From positions 62,001 through 126,000 of the forward strand of contig JAZKBN010000027.1 in assembly GCA_040388605.1 (NCBI GenBank): DNA of 64,000 nucleotides. The letters run 5' to 3'. Positions 54,601-64,000 of the stretch are shown here, in pieces. The number at the start of each line of letters is the position of its first letter. The stretch's first letter is position 1. The position numbers and the translations under genes are program-made. Origin of the DNA: JAZKBN01 sp040388605 (lineage in GTDB: Bacteria; Bacteroidota; Bacteroidia; Cytophagales; Flexibacteraceae). The notes under the pieces were generated by a model, which saw only the letters and a program-made list of their open reading frames with translations, was not told where the DNA came from and did no database searches.

Positions 54601-57036
54601 CGGGTTTCCAAGGAAGCCAAGCGGTCCGTTGTTGTTATTCGGGAAGAAGGTTACTGAATGCGGGCAGCCGCCCTGCACCTGCACCTGGTCTGCTACCGGC
54701 TGCACATAAATGTACTGGGGCACCACTACGTAAACGGTATCCATTGTTCTCAGGCCTTCAGAGTCATAAACCCAAAGGTATATGGCATCGGTACCTGTGC
54801 TTACAATCGGAATACGCGGGGTATAGTAAACAATGCCCTGGTTAACCACAACGCTTTCGGCATACTGCCAGGTTTGCGGCGTAACCAAAGTTGTATTCAG
54901 CGGAACCAGGTTAAAATTAGGATCAGAGTTATTGGTATTCGGGTTAACAGTTAAAACGGCTGTTGAGCTCAGCGTTTCAGTTTGGGCATGTGTTATCGGC
55001 GGATCGTTACGGAAATGATAATATACGGTATCCATAGCACGATCTCTGTTAGAATTGTACACCCAAACGTAAATTGTAACCAATGATGCAGGCGTACGGG
55101 TTGGGGTGTACACCAGAATTCCGCCGGACATAACAGCAGCGCCGTTACCGGCTCCCGGACCGGAAATAATTGTGGTCAGGGCAGAGTTCATACCGCCAGA
55201 AGGCAGGTTATTATCATTCGGGTCTACATTAATCGGGGTAACATCACCTAAGGTTGCCGTAACATCATTATGCACGGGCCTTGGGGCAGGTAAGCCGGTT
55301 ATAATAATATAGGTTGTATCGTTATAGCAAATGGCCGAGTTATCTCGTTGGCAATAGCGTACAACAACAGTATCGAAACCGGTTTGCGTGGTAATGTTCG
55401 GCGTATAACAAAGTTGGCGACTGCCTGTTCCGCCGCCTGTAACAAAGCCGCGTGCAGGGTTACCGCCGCGAACTATGGTATAAACAGAATCAAGCACCAG
55501 GCCGGGATCATAATTGTTCGTAGAAGGGTCAACGCATACTGCCGGGAAACCCGGGTAAACGTTCAGCGTTTGCGAGCTTATGCGCATCAGCTGACATGGC
55601 GGTACGGTTAAAGATGCAATTGTATGCTGGCTGTAGCTGCTCCACCAGGTGTTGATTGTGCGAATATTGCCGTAACCGGCGCCGCGGTAAGGAACATCAT
55701 TAGCACCGCTGTCCCATGCGTGGCAGCCGAGGCTGCCTATGCTTGCACAGCCGGCCAGGTTTAAATTGCCCCTGATTTGGGTGTCGTCCCAATAAACAAC
55801 AGGGTTGCTGCCAATGGGCCTGATGGTGGAAATGATGAGGCCGTTTTGGTTAAATTCCGCATCGAAAATGGGGAAGTTTGTAAGGCCGGTAATCAGGTTC
55901 AGGTAAAAGTTAACATTGGTTCCGGGAGCAACTAAGCCGCCCAGGCCATCGCGGCCATTCCAAAGGAAACAGTTGTCTCCGGCTACTATATACTGGTCAA
56001 ATTTATAATCAAGACTCCCTACCTGGTAGCCTGAAACGCCGTTTAGCTCTAAGTAAGCATCGGCATAGCAGCTTTTGTTTACATTTACGTTAATGCAATA
56101 AGCAGTTCCGGTACAGTTTCCGAAAACAGTAGGCGCAATAATCTGGGCAGGTGTTCCGCTTGGATAAGCTTCGTGGTCAGGGTCGTTCAGGAATATTTTG
56201 TATTCAGGATAAAGCTCTTTGTTGGCGCTGCTTTGGCGCATAGAAGCTATGCTTCCGTTTTTACGAACGCCGGTGCTGTTACACATAACAGTGTAGCCGT
56301 AAGGCTTCATTCCGTTCATGTACAGTTGGGTTACCATACTGTCGGGCGTGTAAACATAAAAGCTGTTGTATGCAGCGTGGCTCAGGTAAAGCACGCTCAA
56401 ATCCCAACCTTTTGACCAAAGGCGGCCGTCTTTAGCCTGCAGGGTAACCGTATTGGCAACAGTAATGTCGGTATATTCCATGTGGAAATCGTAAGGGCTA
56501 ACGCCTTTACGGGTTCCTTTAAATTCTATGTAGTAATCACCGGCAGAATCGGGCTGGTAAAAAAGAGGGTTATAACCTGAAGAACCTGCAATAGGCTGCG
56601 GCCCGGCTAAGGCTTCAGGGTGTGAGCGAATATAGCCGGCCCCGGAAGTAGGTATGGTGCCTGTAAAAACTATAGTACCGTTCGGCGAACGGATGCGGTA
56701 TTGTACGCTAACCGCGGTAGTATCGTTAAAGGCAGGCTGGTCGCCGTAAAAGCACTTTCCGAAACCATAGTAAATAGCCTCGGTTACGGGGTTGTTAATG
56801 TGTATATTCAGCCTTTGGTCAGCGGTGCTTCCAAAAGTGGCAAACCCTGTTAAAGAGGGGTTGTTAATTTGTATATGGGTTGGCTGGGCAATTCTTGGCC
56901 ATATTTGCTTGGTGCCTTCCGCAAAGACTGCAGAAGAAAACATTGCAAACATAATAACTGCAAGCACGCTTAGTTTTCCGTAAAATGCAGGAAAAAACCC
57001 TGAAATGTTTTTAGTTCGGAAAAAGTTTAAATTCAT
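51694..57036 (-). CDS. Large secreted repeat protein with gliding-type CHU_C domain
   Basis: 1780 residues. ATG 57036 (MNLNFFRTKNISGFF) is chosen because a signal segment follows (LSVLAVIMFAMFSSAVFA). About 600 unique beta-rich residues come first, rich in Cys and Asn. Roughly ten repeats of about 110 residues follow, each starting like NNPPVAV or NSAPVAK with an N-N-x-D-x-N-G-N motif near the middle: cadherin/Ig-like modules probably binding calcium. The end is a type B sorting (CHU_C) domain: IPEGFSPNGDNVNDYFVI ... LTVYNLWGGKVYYSS ... GTYYYVAD. It should be exported by T9SS and, by context, handled with the PorP/SprF-like protein encoded downstream. Stop TAA. Confidence 0.88.
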   Translation of the reverse strand: MNLNFFRTKNISGFFPAFYGKLSVLAVIMFAMFSSAVFAEGTKQIWPRIAQPTHIQINNPSLTGFATFGSTADQRLNIHINNPVTEAIYYGFGKCFYGDQPAFNDTTAVSVQYRIRSPNGTIVFTGTIPTSGAGYIRSHPEALAGPQPIAGSSGYNPLFYQPDSAGDYYIEFKGTRKGVSPYDFHMEYTDITVANTVTLQAKDGRLWSKGWDLSVLYLSHAAYNSFYVYTPDSMVTQLYMNGMKPYGYTVMCNSTGVRKNGSIASMRQSSANKELYPEYKIFLNDPDHEAYPSGTPAQIIAPTVFGNCTGTAYCINVNVNKSCYADAYLELNGVSGYQVGSLDYKFDQYIVAGDNCFLWNGRDGLGGLVAPGTNVNFYLNLITGLTNFPIFDAEFNQNGLIISTIRPIGSNPVVYWDDTQIRGNLNLAGCASIGSLGCHAWDSGANDVPYRGAGYGNIRTINTWWSSYSQHTIASLTVPPCQLMRISSQTLNVYPGFPAVCVDPSTNNYDPGLVLDSVYTIVRGGNPARGFVTGGGTGSRQLCYTPNITTQTGFDTVVVRYCQRDNSAICYNDTTYIIITGLPAPRPVHNDVTATLGDVTPINVDPNDNNLPSGGMNSALTTIISGPGAGNGAAVMSGGILVYTPTRTPASLVTIYVWVYNSNRDRAMDTVYYHFRNDPPITHAQTETLSSTAVLTVNPNTNNSDPNFNLVPLNTTLVTPQTWQYAESVVVNQGIVYYTPRIPIVSTGTDAIYLWVYDSEGLRTMDTVYVVVPQYIYVQPVADQVQVQGGCPHSVTFFPNNNNGPLGFLGNPSQAPGTFGTPRKGTMTFNGDGSLTYTPACSSVGRDSVIVKVCATTAPNFGDCRYDTIFFTIVNNPPVAVINRETMTTIEGDTSRFNDNNSDPNGNLIRNRSVIITDRGLHKGTASIIFNGDAVRYVPRLTETGEDTVFIRIFDSGLPVYSAVDTVVFTIPQRQFITNINDYVTYEIGSSNAVRLRPLQNNSPFASQDPFSVVVIKTPRKGLASAVGGSPGEFTYVGSTNFITGVDTMVIRVSTTAIPALRSSVTDTIFINLHNSPPSVADTTVQLSDMTPVQIVPRITDINNNIVKSTLVQDSARHLAKGTVTVTNGIVTYRPVFRNGEFDTIYMRIRDNGLPFDTARYKIFIHSAVGPLARGKVNNYILNKRSTDSVFVFNPFDNNFPVISSVNLSTVKVTGQKGFKGTPSFNADATLNYKLLATKDGVDSVFISYYTNFAGTLTSIGRDTAVFNIINSAPVAKTTRFTLLNYDAVTINPNTDNSDINGNIDPKKVSIIKASNKQGLFTTVPANNSTRTDVKYTPAEGATGGIDTVVVQIEDNGSNPQAYQVNDTIIVTLPTAPRPVGKTALYYGDVNGPKITIDPLAYITSSLDVIDKVNIVVRKKPTSLMTSPTVGFDPVLSDSYKTWDFSPGQGKTGKDYALFEIFTNLPTPFTRSTIDTVWITLVNSAPITHKTIREVSATCTQPTTWTTTVDPNADNSDRNNNIDPTHHDLVRDANKYGVAQVEPSSGIVSYYPNAGQIGDDTLILRIYDLGMPVVSSLDTVIFRIINNEPVSTDQYIGTADFDGRKATVNGVKTVSDANCNIDTGCVAVTNGPFLGVISIDPNNGYITYTADKHRSGQDSITVKVCDKGQKTTEFKVYFTVPEPPPFSLEIPEGFSPNGDNVNDYFVITNLDELKTNLELTVYNLWGGKVYYSSKYKNDWDGKPTLGISLGDGPVPDGTYYYVADPHDGSKPMIRFITIKK

Positions 57037-57793
57037 AGCTATCCTGTTTGTAATAGGGTACATTGTATGGTATCGGAGAACTGAATCGGCGGCAATTTGG
57101 GCACCCGGCGGAATGTTGTTCGCAAGCATCCTGCCGGCTAAAATATTGAGCGGCACCCCTTAAGGTACACATGTACTTTTTAAGTGCCTGAGAGCGAATC
57201 CGGCATATAGTTAAAATGCGTTATATGAAGGATGCCAAACCGGCGGGAGCCGAATTTAATAATTGTACAAAACAAGTCAATTGCATGTGATCCTGTGCAA
57301 AGCTGCCGGGCCAAAGCATGCATATTGTACCTGAATATCAGCACAAAGCGATTTTTCAAAGTTACATAAATATAGCTTAAAACAGGAACGGGGCAGGCAA
57401 AAAACTACAAAAATTCGGCGATCGGGCATAATTTTCATTAGTTATCTGTATGGTCTTTACAGCAGCAACAGGCCGTAAAATGAATCAGATCCCGGTGTAA
57501 TTTTCAGAATGCAGCTTATAAAATTACTAAATAATATTGCCTTAATTATTGATCCCGGATGTAAGAAAGCGCTTTATTTTGGAAGCTTTTTCCCGAAACG
57601 GGACAGGTTTCCGGAAAACGGAAAATAAGAGCGACAGCCAGGCCAAGACCTGAGTAATGAGGAAACACAAATCCAAGCCTATAGATTATATTAAGATTTT
57701 TATAGGAAAAATATAATAATTCCGACCAGCCAATTGAGCCGGAAAATATTAAAATAAAAATGCATTAATTTGCCCCTCAAGGCTTTAGGTAAT
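57037..57793. other. Intergenic region between divergent genes
   Basis: About 760 bases between the start of the CHU_C gene (leftward) and the acyltransferase (rightward). Short broken frames only; no terminator or repeat was found. Both promoters are expected here. Confidence 0.5.
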
Positions 57794-58906
57794 ATGCGTA
57801 ATAAGGAACTCGATTTTCTGAGGGGGTTGGCAATAGTATTGGTAATGATGCGTCATAACAGGTTTGAGAGCATAATATCTTTCGGGGGCGGTATAGGCGT
57901 AGACTTGTTCTTTGTGCTCAGCGGCTTCCTTGTATCGGGCCTGCTGTTCGACGAGTACAAAAAATACGGAAATATTAAGCCCGGCCTGTTCCTAATCAGG
58001 CGGGGATTTAAAATTTACCCCAGCTATTTCCTGGCGCTTGGCGTAGCCGTGGTTTGGCTTGTTGTTGAAAGCCATTCAAAACATACCCTTGTGCCATGGG
58101 ATAAGGTGGTTTGGAGCGTTCTCTTCCTTCAGAATTATTTCGGGGGCATACTGTCTCCCACCTGGAGCCTGGGTGTGGAAGAGCATTTTTATATTGCTCT
58201 TGCAGCCCTCGTATTTTGGCTAACGAAGAACAAATCACTAACCAAGCATAATAAATTCCTGTACCTGTTTTTTGCTGTTGCGGTTTCAGCCATAGGTTTA
58301 AGGGTAATTACTTTGGCAACCTTACCCATAAGCCTTGAAAACAACCGGTATCCCAGCCACCTGCGGGTCGACAGCCTGATGTTCGGAGCCCTGATTGCCT
58401 TTTATTACCACTTTCACAGGAATAGGCTTGATGCGTTTTACTTTAAATACCGTGCCCCCCTGCTGATTGGCTCTGCGGCTATAATCTGGATCCCGTTCTG
58501 GTCAGGCGTACCTGATTACTATACCTTTTCAATAGAGTACACTATATTATATATTGCATTCGGGAGCTTTATGGTGGCACTGCTTATTGACCCTGCCGCA
58601 ACAAAATTGCTGCAACGCATAATCAGCCCTTACATTTTCAGGCTTTTGGCGTTTACGGGCTTATATTCATACAATATTTACCTGTGGCATACCGGCACCA
58701 TGCGCTTCCTCGATAAGCTGCTCGATAAGGTTGCTCCAACATTAAAAAGTAACGAATGGGCTTATACCGCCCTTTATTTTGCATTCAGCCTTGCCTTGGG
58801 AATACTGCTTACCTACATTATAGAAACACCCTTCCTGAAATTGCGCGATAAGTATTTTCCAAAGCGGAAAAAACAGGCGCATGAGCCGGTACAGGCAAAA
58901 TCATGA
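57794..58906 (+). CDS. Acyltransferase-3 family membrane protein
   Basis: A 370-residue integral membrane acyltransferase of the OafA/YrhL type, which transfers acetyl or other acyl groups to exported glycans. ATG 57794 (MRNKELDFLRGLAIVLV) is typical; an upstream in-frame start adds eight unlikely residues. Catalytic His in MMRHNRF, the DLFFVLSGFLVSGLLF stretch, RRGFKIYPSYF, a PTWSLGVEEHFY motif and about ten membrane helices are present. It ends in TGA, again showing standard stop use here. Its target cannot be told from context. Confidence 0.9.
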   Translation: MRNKELDFLRGLAIVLVMMRHNRFESIISFGGGIGVDLFFVLSGFLVSGLLFDEYKKYGNIKPGLFLIRRGFKIYPSYFLALGVAVVWLVVESHSKHTLVPWDKVVWSVLFLQNYFGGILSPTWSLGVEEHFYIALAALVFWLTKNKSLTKHNKFLYLFFAVAVSAIGLRVITLATLPISLENNRYPSHLRVDSLMFGALIAFYYHFHRNRLDAFYFKYRAPLLIGSAAIIWIPFWSGVPDYYTFSIEYTILYIAFGSFMVALLIDPAATKLLQRIISPYIFRLLAFTGLYSYNIYLWHTGTMRFLDKLLDKVAPTLKSNEWAYTALYFAFSLALGILLTYIIETPFLKLRDKYFPKRKKQAHEPVQAKS

Positions 58907-59007
58907 AACCGTTTTTCTGCCATGGTTTTTCGTAACATGAGCGAACATTTAATAGCTGCATAATATTTACATTTGCAGAACCTATTAACTCTTTTCTATT
59001 ACAGGAT

Positions 59008-60546
59008 ATGCTTGCAAAAACCTATGGCAGCGCTGTTTTCGGCGTAAATGCAACCACCATTACCATTGAAATCAGCGTGGCTGCAGGTACCAAGGTTTTT
59101 ATGGTTGGCCTGCCCGACAGCGCAGTTAAAGAGAGTGAGCAGCGGGTTGAATCGGCATTAAAGCATAACAAGTTTATGATGCCGCGTAACAAGGTGGTAG
59201 TAAACCTTGCACCGGCCAATATCAGGAAGGAAGGATCGGCTTATGATTTGCCGATTGCCATTGGCATACTCGCCGCAACCGGGCAGGTTATAGCCCCTGA
59301 CCTTGAAAAGTATATTATTATGGGCGAGCTCGCACTGGATGGCAGCCTGAGGCCTGTGCGCGGTGTTTTGCCCATTGCCATAGAAGCACGCAAGCAGGGG
59401 TTTAAGGGCTTTATTTTACCTACAGAAAATGCCGATGAAGCCGCGATTGTAAACAACCTTGATATTATAGGCGTAGACAACCTGAAGCAGGCAACCGATT
59501 TTCTTTCGGGCAAGCTGGCTGTAGAGCCCCTGGTAAAAGATACCCGCGATATTTTTAATGTAACAGCCGACCGTTATGATGCTGATTTCAGCAATGTACA
59601 GGGACAGGAAAACATAAAAAGAGCCCTGGAGATAGCGGCTGCAGGCGGCCATAATGTAATACTTATTGGTCCGCCGGGGGCCGGTAAAACCATGCTGGCA
59701 AAGAGGCTGCCATCAATTTTACCGCCCTTAAGCATGTTCGAGGCGCTTGAAACCACAAAGATTCATTCAGTGGCGGGTAAGTTGGGCTCTAAGGCATCGT
59801 TAGTAGCCTCAAGGCCGTTCAGGTCTCCGCACCATACAATTTCTGATGTGGCATTAGTAGGCGGCGGCGGAAACCCCCAGCCCGGCGAAATAAGCCTGGC
59901 ACATAACGGCGTTCTCTTCCTGGATGAGCTTCCGGAGTTTAAGCGCAGCGTTTTGGAAGTGATGCGCCAACCGCTTGAGGAAAGAAAAATTGTTGTAAGC
60001 AGGGCAAAGCATTCAGCGGAATTCCCGTCGGGGTTTATGCTGGTGGCCAGCATGAACCCTTGTCCCTGCGGGTATTATAACCACCCGGAAAAGGAATGTG
60101 TTTGTCCGCCGGGAGGGGTGCAGCGTTATTTGAACAAAGTAAGCGGTCCATTGCTGGATCGCATAGACCTGCATGTGGAAGTTACGCCCGTAAGCTTCGA
60201 TTCTATGACAGCCGATGTACGCAATGAAACCAGCGCTGAAATCAGGGAACGCGTGGTGGCTGCCAGGGAAATACAAACAAAACGGTTTGAGGGCATGGCC
60301 GGCATTTACCACAATGCCATGATGCCTGCGCAAATGGTTAAAGAAGTATGCGCCATATCTGATGCAGGACGCCTGCTTTTGAAAACAGCTATGGAAAAAC
60401 TCGGCCTGAGCGCACGCGCTTACGACCGCATTCTTAAAGTAAGCCGAACCATTGCCGACCTCGCCGGCAGCGAAAGCATTAAAATTGAACACTTAGCTGA
60501 GGCTATTCAGTACCGCAGCCTGGACAGGGAGAATTGGGCCGGGTAG
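59008..60546 (+). CDS. comM: YifB/ComM-family AAA+ ATPase
   Basis: A 512-residue Mg-chelatase-like AAA+ protein. In naturally competent bacteria ComM is a helicase that extends branch migration during uptake recombination; the symbol is by family. The N-terminal fold has VFMVGLPDSAVKESEQRV and NLAPANIRKEGSAYDLP, then Walker A LIGPPGAGKTMLAKRLP, Walker B LFLDELPEFKR, sensor ASMNPCPCGYY, a zinc-like CPCGYYNHPEKECVC segment, an arginine finger region LLDRIDLHVEV and a lid with LGLSARAYDRILKV. Complete length, stop TAG. Confidence 0.93.
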   Translation: MLAKTYGSAVFGVNATTITIEISVAAGTKVFMVGLPDSAVKESEQRVESALKHNKFMMPRNKVVVNLAPANIRKEGSAYDLPIAIGILAATGQVIAPDLEKYIIMGELALDGSLRPVRGVLPIAIEARKQGFKGFILPTENADEAAIVNNLDIIGVDNLKQATDFLSGKLAVEPLVKDTRDIFNVTADRYDADFSNVQGQENIKRALEIAAAGGHNVILIGPPGAGKTMLAKRLPSILPPLSMFEALETTKIHSVAGKLGSKASLVASRPFRSPHHTISDVALVGGGGNPQPGEISLAHNGVLFLDELPEFKRSVLEVMRQPLEERKIVVSRAKHSAEFPSGFMLVASMNPCPCGYYNHPEKECVCPPGGVQRYLNKVSGPLLDRIDLHVEVTPVSFDSMTADVRNETSAEIRERVVAAREIQTKRFEGMAGIYHNAMMPAQMVKEVCAISDAGRLLLKTAMEKLGLSARAYDRILKVSRTIADLAGSESIKIEHLAEAIQYRSLDRENWAG

Positions 60547-60574
60547 TTGAACTCTGCCAAATTCCCATAAAACA

Positions 60575-60616
60575 AAATGCCGCCCGAATTTTTCAACCTT
60601 GGGGCGGCATTTTTTT
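60575..60616. terminator. Intrinsic terminator between convergent genes
   Basis: AAATGCCGCCC, a 15-base loop and GGGGCGGCATTTTTTT follow comM; the complement also serves the convergent surface-protein gene. Confidence 0.85.
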
Positions 60617-60671
60617 GACAGACCCGGGGCGCTTTGCACTTTTGAAATCTGTTTTTTTTCGTACGAATTAA

Positions 60672-63600
60672 CTACTCGATTACAAGCCTGCTTACAGCCG
60701 TATGGCCGTTAATACCTGCCTTTAGAGTATAAACCCCGGATGCCAAATGCAGGCTGATGCCTGCCGTTTTCCCGTTCACAACCTGCCTGTGAACAAGCCT
60801 GCCAAGGTTGTCATAGATTTCTGCAAGCTGCATATTGCTGCCGCAGGTAATCGTAAACACCCCGTTGCTTGGGTTAGGCATAACAGAGATTACAGGAAGC
60901 TGCTTAGCTGCCGTTCCGGTTGCATCGGCGGGACGAAGTAAGAGGGTAAGCTTATAAGCTTCGGATGCGTTCACGCTGAAGAAAAGGGGGCTGTTCAGCT
61001 GAAGGGGCTGAATGGTTTGGTTTTCGTTGTCACGGATATAGAGGCTGAAAAGGCTTGCCCAATCTGTAAAGTCTGTTGCGGTAAGGCTTAGCGTTTGTGC
61101 TGTATTGCTTTTCAGGCGAATGGCAATGGTATCGCCAACTTCAGGTAACATAGATGCTATGGCCTGTTTGGAACCGGTGTTTGGCTCTGACCAGATGTTC
61201 AAAGCCGGGTTCATGTATTTGCCGGCATCGTTTGCCGGCTCATAATCGCGCACTGACCCGGGCCTGTTTACAATTACGGCCTCGTCATAGAAACTGCCGG
61301 CCTTAAGCTCAAGGCGAAGCAGGCTTAAGGCTCCCTCCCGGAGGTTTGGCGTCAGGTTAGCGGTTTTAACACCTTCACGGGCAGTTAGCACAGGGTTAGC
61401 CCCGGTAGCTTTTACCATAAAGCCCTGCCCCGATGCGAGCAGGTTGCTGCCCCCTATTGTGCCTACACCGTTTACATAAGTTGAATAAGCATTTTGCTTA
61501 TGTCGCCAGATATATAGGGCATCAGCCATGTTGGTTTTTGTCCAGTCAGGATCATTCCAGTCAATTGTGCTCGGGTACGGGTTACCTATGAGGCTCCAGC
61601 CGTTGGCGCTTGTGTTACCGGCGCAGTTGGCTGCACAGTAATTAACAGGCAGGCTCAAATTACCCGTTACAGGTGCTCCCGATAGCGATGCTACTGCCCC
61701 GGTGGCGAAGAAACCATTGTTAAACCAAATTCTTACCCCGCTGCCGGAATTAACCGGAACAGTGGCAGAAGCAGGCTTAAACCAACCCGAGTTTGCCGGA
61801 ACAGCATTGTAACTGCTGCTGTACAACCAAACAGATCCGTAATGGCTTTGGGCATCGTAACTGGTATAAACGTAGGGGTTATTGGCTGTATTCCATGAGT
61901 TTACCGTTTTGCCTGCAACAGAAGTTCCCAGCCAGTAATAGGCGCCAAAACCTTGCAATTCATTGCGTACGGCCGAGGAATCTAGCCAGCGCTGAACCGT
62001 GAAGGCTGAGGCATTGCTGAACCCTGCACCTGCAGGCACTTCTGCAAGCCGGGCAGTGCCGGTTTTGGCAGAAAGCAAAGTGAGCGCTTTACCGTTCAGG
62101 TTAAAGGTGCCTGCATTTATACCCAGCGTGTTCTGTACCGATGTGGCTGAACTCAGTGTTAAGCCGGCAGAATTGTTTGCCGTTAAATTACGAACCCTGG
62201 CCGGCAGACCGGTGCCGGTAAGCTGCGCAACAGTGCCGTTATACGTATAATCAGCGGCGTTGCTGAAACTGCGGCCGGTGGTTTGAATGGCCCCGCTGTT
62301 TCCTGATTGGGCAATGCCGTCGGTATTACAGATTTCAATGGATGCGGAAGCTGAAAGACTGAAAGAGCCCGGACCGCTTACCTTATTGCAGGCAGAAATA
62401 AAGGTATTGCCTGCTGTAACATTAAAGCTGCCGGCTACACTTAAATCACCGTTTAAAGTAACTTTAACAGGGCTGCCGACAATTGTAATATTGCGATAGC
62501 TGCCATGAATTACGGTATCTGAAGTTATTACAAGATCATGCAAAGTATCGGGCGAAACAGTTATGGCAAGATTAGATGCGGGGCCGTTTCCGCAGTATGC
62601 CGAACCGTAAACGCTTAATGTACCCGATGTGGCATTTGCACCCATATTCAGGCTTATACCTGAACCTGAGCCTGTAATGCTTACACCCGTTCCGCTGTAT
62701 TGCCAGCTGTAATTGGATGCCCCGCTTATTGGAGGAACAGAATAGCTGTAAGTATAACCCTGCAGCGGCGCGGCATTGCCGGATATTGCACCGGCAGCCG
62801 CGGGCAATGAGCCTGTACTTACCGTAACAATATTACTTACCTGGCTTGTACAGCCCGAAGCAATGCTTTTAACCGTATAATTACCTGCTGTTGTTACAGT
62901 TATGCTTTGCGTAGTTGCCCCGTTGCTCCATAAATTACCGGTTGCGGCTGAACTGCTCAGGGTTATGCTGCCTGATGGGCAAATTACTGTACCACCGGGT
63001 GATGTAATAAGCGAGGTGCCGGGTACTTCATTTACTGTAACCGCCACAGGTTCACCTGAGGCCGAAGTACAGCCGTTTGATATAGCAAGTACAGAGTAGG
63101 TACCTGACTCAGAAACGGTTATTGAAGAAGTAGCTAAGCCATTACTCCAAAGATAGGTTGTACCGCCTGTGGCGCTTAGCGTTACGCTGCCACCTGTGCA
63201 GAAGGTAAGTGGCCCGGAAGCGCTTACATCTACAGTGGGTACCGGGTTAACAGTTACAGTCTTAACCGCGCTTATTGCCGAAGTACAGCCGTTTGAAATG
63301 GCCTGAACAGTATAGCTGCCGCTAATAGTTACGTTAAGCGTTGCAGTTGTTGCACCGTTACTCCATAAGTAAGACATTCCCCCTGTTGCGGTCAGTGTTA
63401 CGCTGCCACCGGTGCAGAAAGTTAATGGCCCTGAAGCGCTTATATCTGCATTAGGCACCGGGTTAACAGTTACAGTTTTAAGCACGCTTACCGCTGATGT
63501 ACAGCCGTTTGCGACAGCCTGCACGGAATAACTGCCCGATTCTGAAACTGTAATGGCCGGTGTAACTTCGCCGTTGCTCCATAAATAACTTAAGGCACCG

Positions 63601-64000
63601 GAGGCAGTTGCTGTTAAAGTAACGCTGCTGCCTGAGCAGAATGTTAAAGGCCCTGATTCTGCAATACCGGTAATTGCAGGACGGGGCTTAACTGTTACAT
63701 GAACTTTAGCCGAGGTATCTGAATAACAGGTTCCTGCCAGGGTTCTCACATAATAAGAGCCCGATGTTTTGGCATAAAAAGCCTGCGCGGTTTTGCCGTT
63801 GCTCCAAATGTAATTGGCGGCAGAGCTTGCTGTGAGCAACACGCTGTCGCCGGAGCAGAAGGTGGTATCACCGGAAACGGTGATGCTTAGCCTGCCGGGT
63901 GTAGGGTTAACTGTAACCACTGTTGCCGGGCTTGCAGAAGATGTACATCCATTCGCTACGGCCTGAACGGTATAGCTGCCCGATTCTGCAACTGTAATGG
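60672..64000 (-). CDS. T9SS-exported Ig-repeat surface protein, 5' end outside the window
   Basis: About 1100 C-terminal residues are visible; the frame stays open to the window edge (ITVAESGSYTVQAVANGC), so the start is not here. It begins with at least six Ig-like repeats (GPLTFCTGGSVTLTATGG, YLWSNGATT, GSYTVQAISNGCTSA), continues with the same large beta-rich domain as the giant protein at 15395-25029, and ends with a type A sorting domain (VMPNPSNGVFTITCG ... IYDNLGRLVHRQ ... SRLVIE). No NHL propellers occur in the visible part. Homology to the giant protein is evident over the last 700 residues. Surface adhesion is inferred. Stop TAA. Confidence 0.88.
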   Translation of the reverse strand, partial: ITVAESGSYTVQAVANGCTSSASPATVVTVNPTPGRLSITVSGDTTFCSGDSVLLTASSAANYIWSNGKTAQAFYAKTSGSYYVRTLAGTCYSDTSAKVHVTVKPRPAITGIAESGPLTFCSGSSVTLTATASGALSYLWSNGEVTPAITVSESGSYSVQAVANGCTSAVSVLKTVTVNPVPNADISASGPLTFCTGGSVTLTATGGMSYLWSNGATTATLNVTISGSYTVQAISNGCTSAISAVKTVTVNPVPTVDVSASGPLTFCTGGSVTLSATGGTTYLWSNGLATSSITVSESGTYSVLAISNGCTSASGEPVAVTVNEVPGTSLITSPGGTVICPSGSITLSSSAATGNLWSNGATTQSITVTTAGNYTVKSIASGCTSQVSNIVTVSTGSLPAAAGAISGNAAPLQGYTYSYSVPPISGASNYSWQYSGTGVSITGSGSGISLNMGANATSGTLSVYGSAYCGNGPASNLAITVSPDTLHDLVITSDTVIHGSYRNITIVGSPVKVTLNGDLSVAGSFNVTAGNTFISACNKVSGPGSFSLSASASIEICNTDGIAQSGNSGAIQTTGRSFSNAADYTYNGTVAQLTGTGLPARVRNLTANNSAGLTLSSATSVQNTLGINAGTFNLNGKALTLLSAKTGTARLAEVPAGAGFSNASAFTVQRWLDSSAVRNELQGFGAYYWLGTSVAGKTVNSWNTANNPYVYTSYDAQSHYGSVWLYSSSYNAVPANSGWFKPASATVPVNSGSGVRIWFNNGFFATGAVASLSGAPVTGNLSLPVNYCAANCAGNTSANGWSLIGNPYPSTIDWNDPDWTKTNMADALYIWRHKQNAYSTYVNGVGTIGGSNLLASGQGFMVKATGANPVLTAREGVKTANLTPNLREGALSLLRLELKAGSFYDEAVIVNRPGSVRDYEPANDAGKYMNPALNIWSEPNTGSKQAIASMLPEVGDTIAIRLKSNTAQTLSLTATDFTDWASLFSLYIRDNENQTIQPLQLNSPLFFSVNASEAYKLTLLLRPADATGTAAKQLPVISVMPNPSNGVFTITCGSNMQLAEIYDNLGRLVHRQVVNGKTAGISLHLASGVYTLKAGINGHTAVSRLVIE

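Overview
The window is a scaffold of at least four contigs joined by three 10-N gaps (9202-9211, 15625-15634, 46503-46512), and it appears to hold DNA from two organisms that read UGA differently.

Right part (about 15.3-64 kb): an ordinary Bacteroidota chromosome. The markers are type IX secretion (T9SS) sorting domains, a PorP/SprF-family protein, a CHU_C gliding-type C-terminus, a fused MurF-alanine racemase, periplasmic-propeller hybrid sensor kinases and a LytTR regulator. TGA is a normal stop here: fmt, the porP/sprF-like gene and the acyltransferase gene all end with it. Layout: a 9.6-kb surface-protein gene (NHL propellers inside Ig-like repeats); two paralogous sensor kinases facing each other around a LytTR regulator; a tRNA-CAU; a REC-PAS regulator; a class I methyltransferase; murF-alr; an uncharacterised acidic protein; a repeat-rich intergenic region; a secreted subtilase; phosphoglucomutase, pdxJ, fmt and purA; a porP/sprF-like gene with a 1780-residue CHU_C protein; an acyltransferase; comM; and a second T9SS Ig-repeat protein running off the right edge.

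Left part (1 to about 14.7 kb): a mobile or accessory region that looks full of broken genes under the standard code. If TGA is read as glycine (NCBI table 25, known from Absconditabacteria/SR1 and Gracilibacteria), the genes become intact. They include a 601-residue large serine recombinase with 14 in-frame TGA codons, a D12-class DNA adenine methyltransferase whose Y-x-G-G-K and F-G-G-G motif glycines are written TGA, and at least six smaller genes. No gene recognised there ends in TGA. The region also carries a conjugation-type ATPase, a winged-helix protein, a PIN-domain toxin-antitoxin pair, tandem paralogous unknown genes, and a family of structured leader elements: three copies plus a compact variant, with compensatory base changes, each full copy just upstream of a small gene.

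The two parts meet at an ORF-less group IIC intron (14717-15334). It sits directly behind the terminator of the giant surface-protein gene and its domain VI breaks off mid-hairpin. Either this is a chimeric join between a Bacteroidota contig and a code-25 contig, or UGA=Gly DNA has entered a UGA-stop genome. The first is more likely. The recoded block with its structured leaders is the most interesting content.
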